Position numbers and translations under genes: made by a program. This document shows, in pieces, positions 62,506 to 64,000 of a stretch of 64,000 nucleotides of DNA. Positions within the stretch are counted from its first letter, which is position 1. Every line of letters starts with the position of its first letter. The notes beneath the pieces were generated by a model. That model made no database searches, was not told where the DNA came from, and worked only from the letters and a program-made list of their open reading frames with translations. Origin of the DNA: Acanthacorydalis orientalis. Taxonomy: Eukaryota > Arthropoda > Insecta > Megaloptera > Corydalidae. The stretch is from positions 18,714,201-18,778,200 of the forward strand of contig CM068314.1 of assembly GCA_034766995.1 (NCBI GenBank), written 5' to 3'.

Positions 62506-64000
62506 CAAGAACGGATACAGTTAATAAACTTCGGAGAGGTAATGGATTTAAACAATACACACATATTTTGTTTAATATCTAGTCTTGTAAATACACAATA
62601 GGTATTTATGATTCATTTATTTATTTTTTTCAATATATATGAATATTTATAAAAAAATTTTGAAATTATTGAAAATAATAACGATTATTTTATAGCTTAA
62701 TTGCTAAAAAAGAAATCAAAAAAAAATAGTTATTCCTATCATCTCCACTTGAACCGTCATTACTTGATATGGCTTCACTTAACCAACCTGATCAAAATTA
62801 ATTACACGAAAATTCCAAAAATCTTTTATCGGAAAATTATACTTAAATAAATCTCTTTCGAAAAAGTGTATTCAACAAATTTTTTTACTACATAATTTTT
62901 TTAAACATTTCAATAAATATAAATTTACAGTACATTACATAAGGGTTCATATCGAGCATCTTTGATAAAATCTTTTCTCTTTGCTTCAAGAGATATTGAA
63001 TTCTGTTTGCTACATGTCTGAATGTCAAAAGAAAATTGTATTGCAAAGTTATCAACATGTACAGACACATAATGCATTATAAGATTACATTTTTTTATTA
63101 TTTTCTTTTATAAAAATATGTAAGAACTTTTTATAAAAATATACAAAAATATTTTATTTTGATTTCACGTTCATGATCCACATTACATAATACAATTAAC
63201 TAAAAAAGAATAATTATTATTTACTTACAACTCAATATTCAAATTATTTCGAATTTAATCATTACACTATTTTATTAATAATTTAAAATTTTCATTCGTG
63301 TTAAAAAAATCTGAACAAGCTCTTTAAAACAATAAAAATATTATAACATTAGTAATAATAAATTTATTTTCTTATTGTTTATAAACTATACTAACTTAAC
63401 GTCCATTAAACATCGAAATAAACAAAAACTCACTGTCAAGTATGTCATGTATAATAATTTTTTTGTCAGCCACGAAAAGGTACCATACAAGTACATCTAA
63501 TAGCATTTTATTTAATAAATAATACAGGTATACCATACCTCATATAATACATACATTCTGTGGCAAACTAATGCATACAATTAGTAAAAATAAAATAAAA
63601 AAAATATACATGTGCGTACATATAAAAAATATTACTACCAACATACAATTTTAATAAATTTTAATATAGTCAACAAAATAAATATAATAAATTTAAATTG
63701 TTCGTACCAGTTATAATACATTGTAGAACAAAACTTTATATTCAATAGTGTTTTACAAAGTTATAATTAACAACACGCTTTAATTAAAATCAGTCTACAT
63801 TAATAGACATTAATGAAGTGCGAAAACCAACATTTTATACATGTGAAATATGAGGAAATTTTAAATGTTTGGTTGTAATTAATAAACCTATATATATATA
63901 TACACGTGTGCCTTAGGTGACACATACATAGAGACATATATATATATATATATATATATATGCATTTTACTTTTACTCTGATACATATGTTTATAATTAT
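62506..64000. other. AT-rich stretch, no gene seen
   Basis: Short TA run at 63937-63961 near the window edge. The minus-strand frame at 63070-62888 is featureless. Confidence 0.55.

Noticed and set aside
1..64000. CRISPR array or prokaryotic operon
   Set aside because: No spaced identical repeats, no ribosome-binding sites and no gene-dense strand runs. The DNA is eukaryotic in character.

Overview
This is an extremely A+T-rich window (roughly four-fifths A+T by eye) from an animal nuclear genome. An insect is most likely. The evidence is that it carries several families of Tc1/mariner elements, a hAT element with its 8-bp target duplication, two TTAA-flanked piggyBac-type foldback elements, and a degenerate pentanucleotide tract whose units match arthropod telomere repeats (TTAGG and TCAGG, read on the other strand). 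The AT bias and mariner load would suit a hymenopteran, but nothing here fixes the order or species. I recognise no host protein-coding exon, tRNA, rRNA or CRISPR array. Most open frames in the window are either chance frames through (TA)n microsatellites, which read as Tyr-Ile runs, or fragments of dead transposases.

Layout. 0.1-0.83 kb: decayed Tc1 transposase. 2-16 kb: AT-rich DNA with about one (TA)n array per kb, interrupted by short islands of higher GC at 2.0, 4.5, 6.6, 7.7, 8.7, 9.6, 14.2 and 15.7 kb. The 6.7 and 8.7 kb islands share a related stretch of about 90 bp. 17.05-18.10 kb: a mariner with clean ends and an internal deletion. 19.1, 22.7 and 23.9 kb: islands, the middle one a small GC-rich tandem repeat. 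28.58-29.39 kb: a second mariner lineage inserted inside a TA microsatellite. 31.78-32.60 kb: a hAT deletion derivative. 35.2 kb: an island. 35.5-44.4 kb: a long, almost featureless AT-rich stretch. 44.5-45.3 kb: the strongest GC/CpG-rich island, the best candidate for a promoter or 5' exon. 45.4-46.6 kb: a cecropia-type (Hsmar1-like) mariner just beside it. 48.1, 49.5, 50.9, 51.8, 55.4 and 56.2 kb: weaker islands. 53.1-53.3 kb: a foldback TTAA element. 54.6-55.1 kb: a deletion derivative of the same mariner type that keeps only the DNA-binding domain. 59.5 and 60.4 kb: islands. 62.2-62.5 kb: a second TTAA element abutting the telomere-like tract.

Interpretation. The window looks like an intergenic desert or a giant intron. 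Its identifiable content is fossil DNA transposons, a dense lattice of TA microsatellites, and scattered GC islands that could be cis-regulatory elements. The mariner copies fail in different ways: the N-terminal domain is lost in one, the third catalytic Asp in another, the whole catalytic domain in a third, and the fourth is full-size but broken by stops and frameshifts. No previously undescribed gene system is supported. The observations most worth testing are the 6.7/8.7 kb paired islands, the telomere-like pentamer tract, the palindromic TTAA element and the 45 kb promoter-like island.
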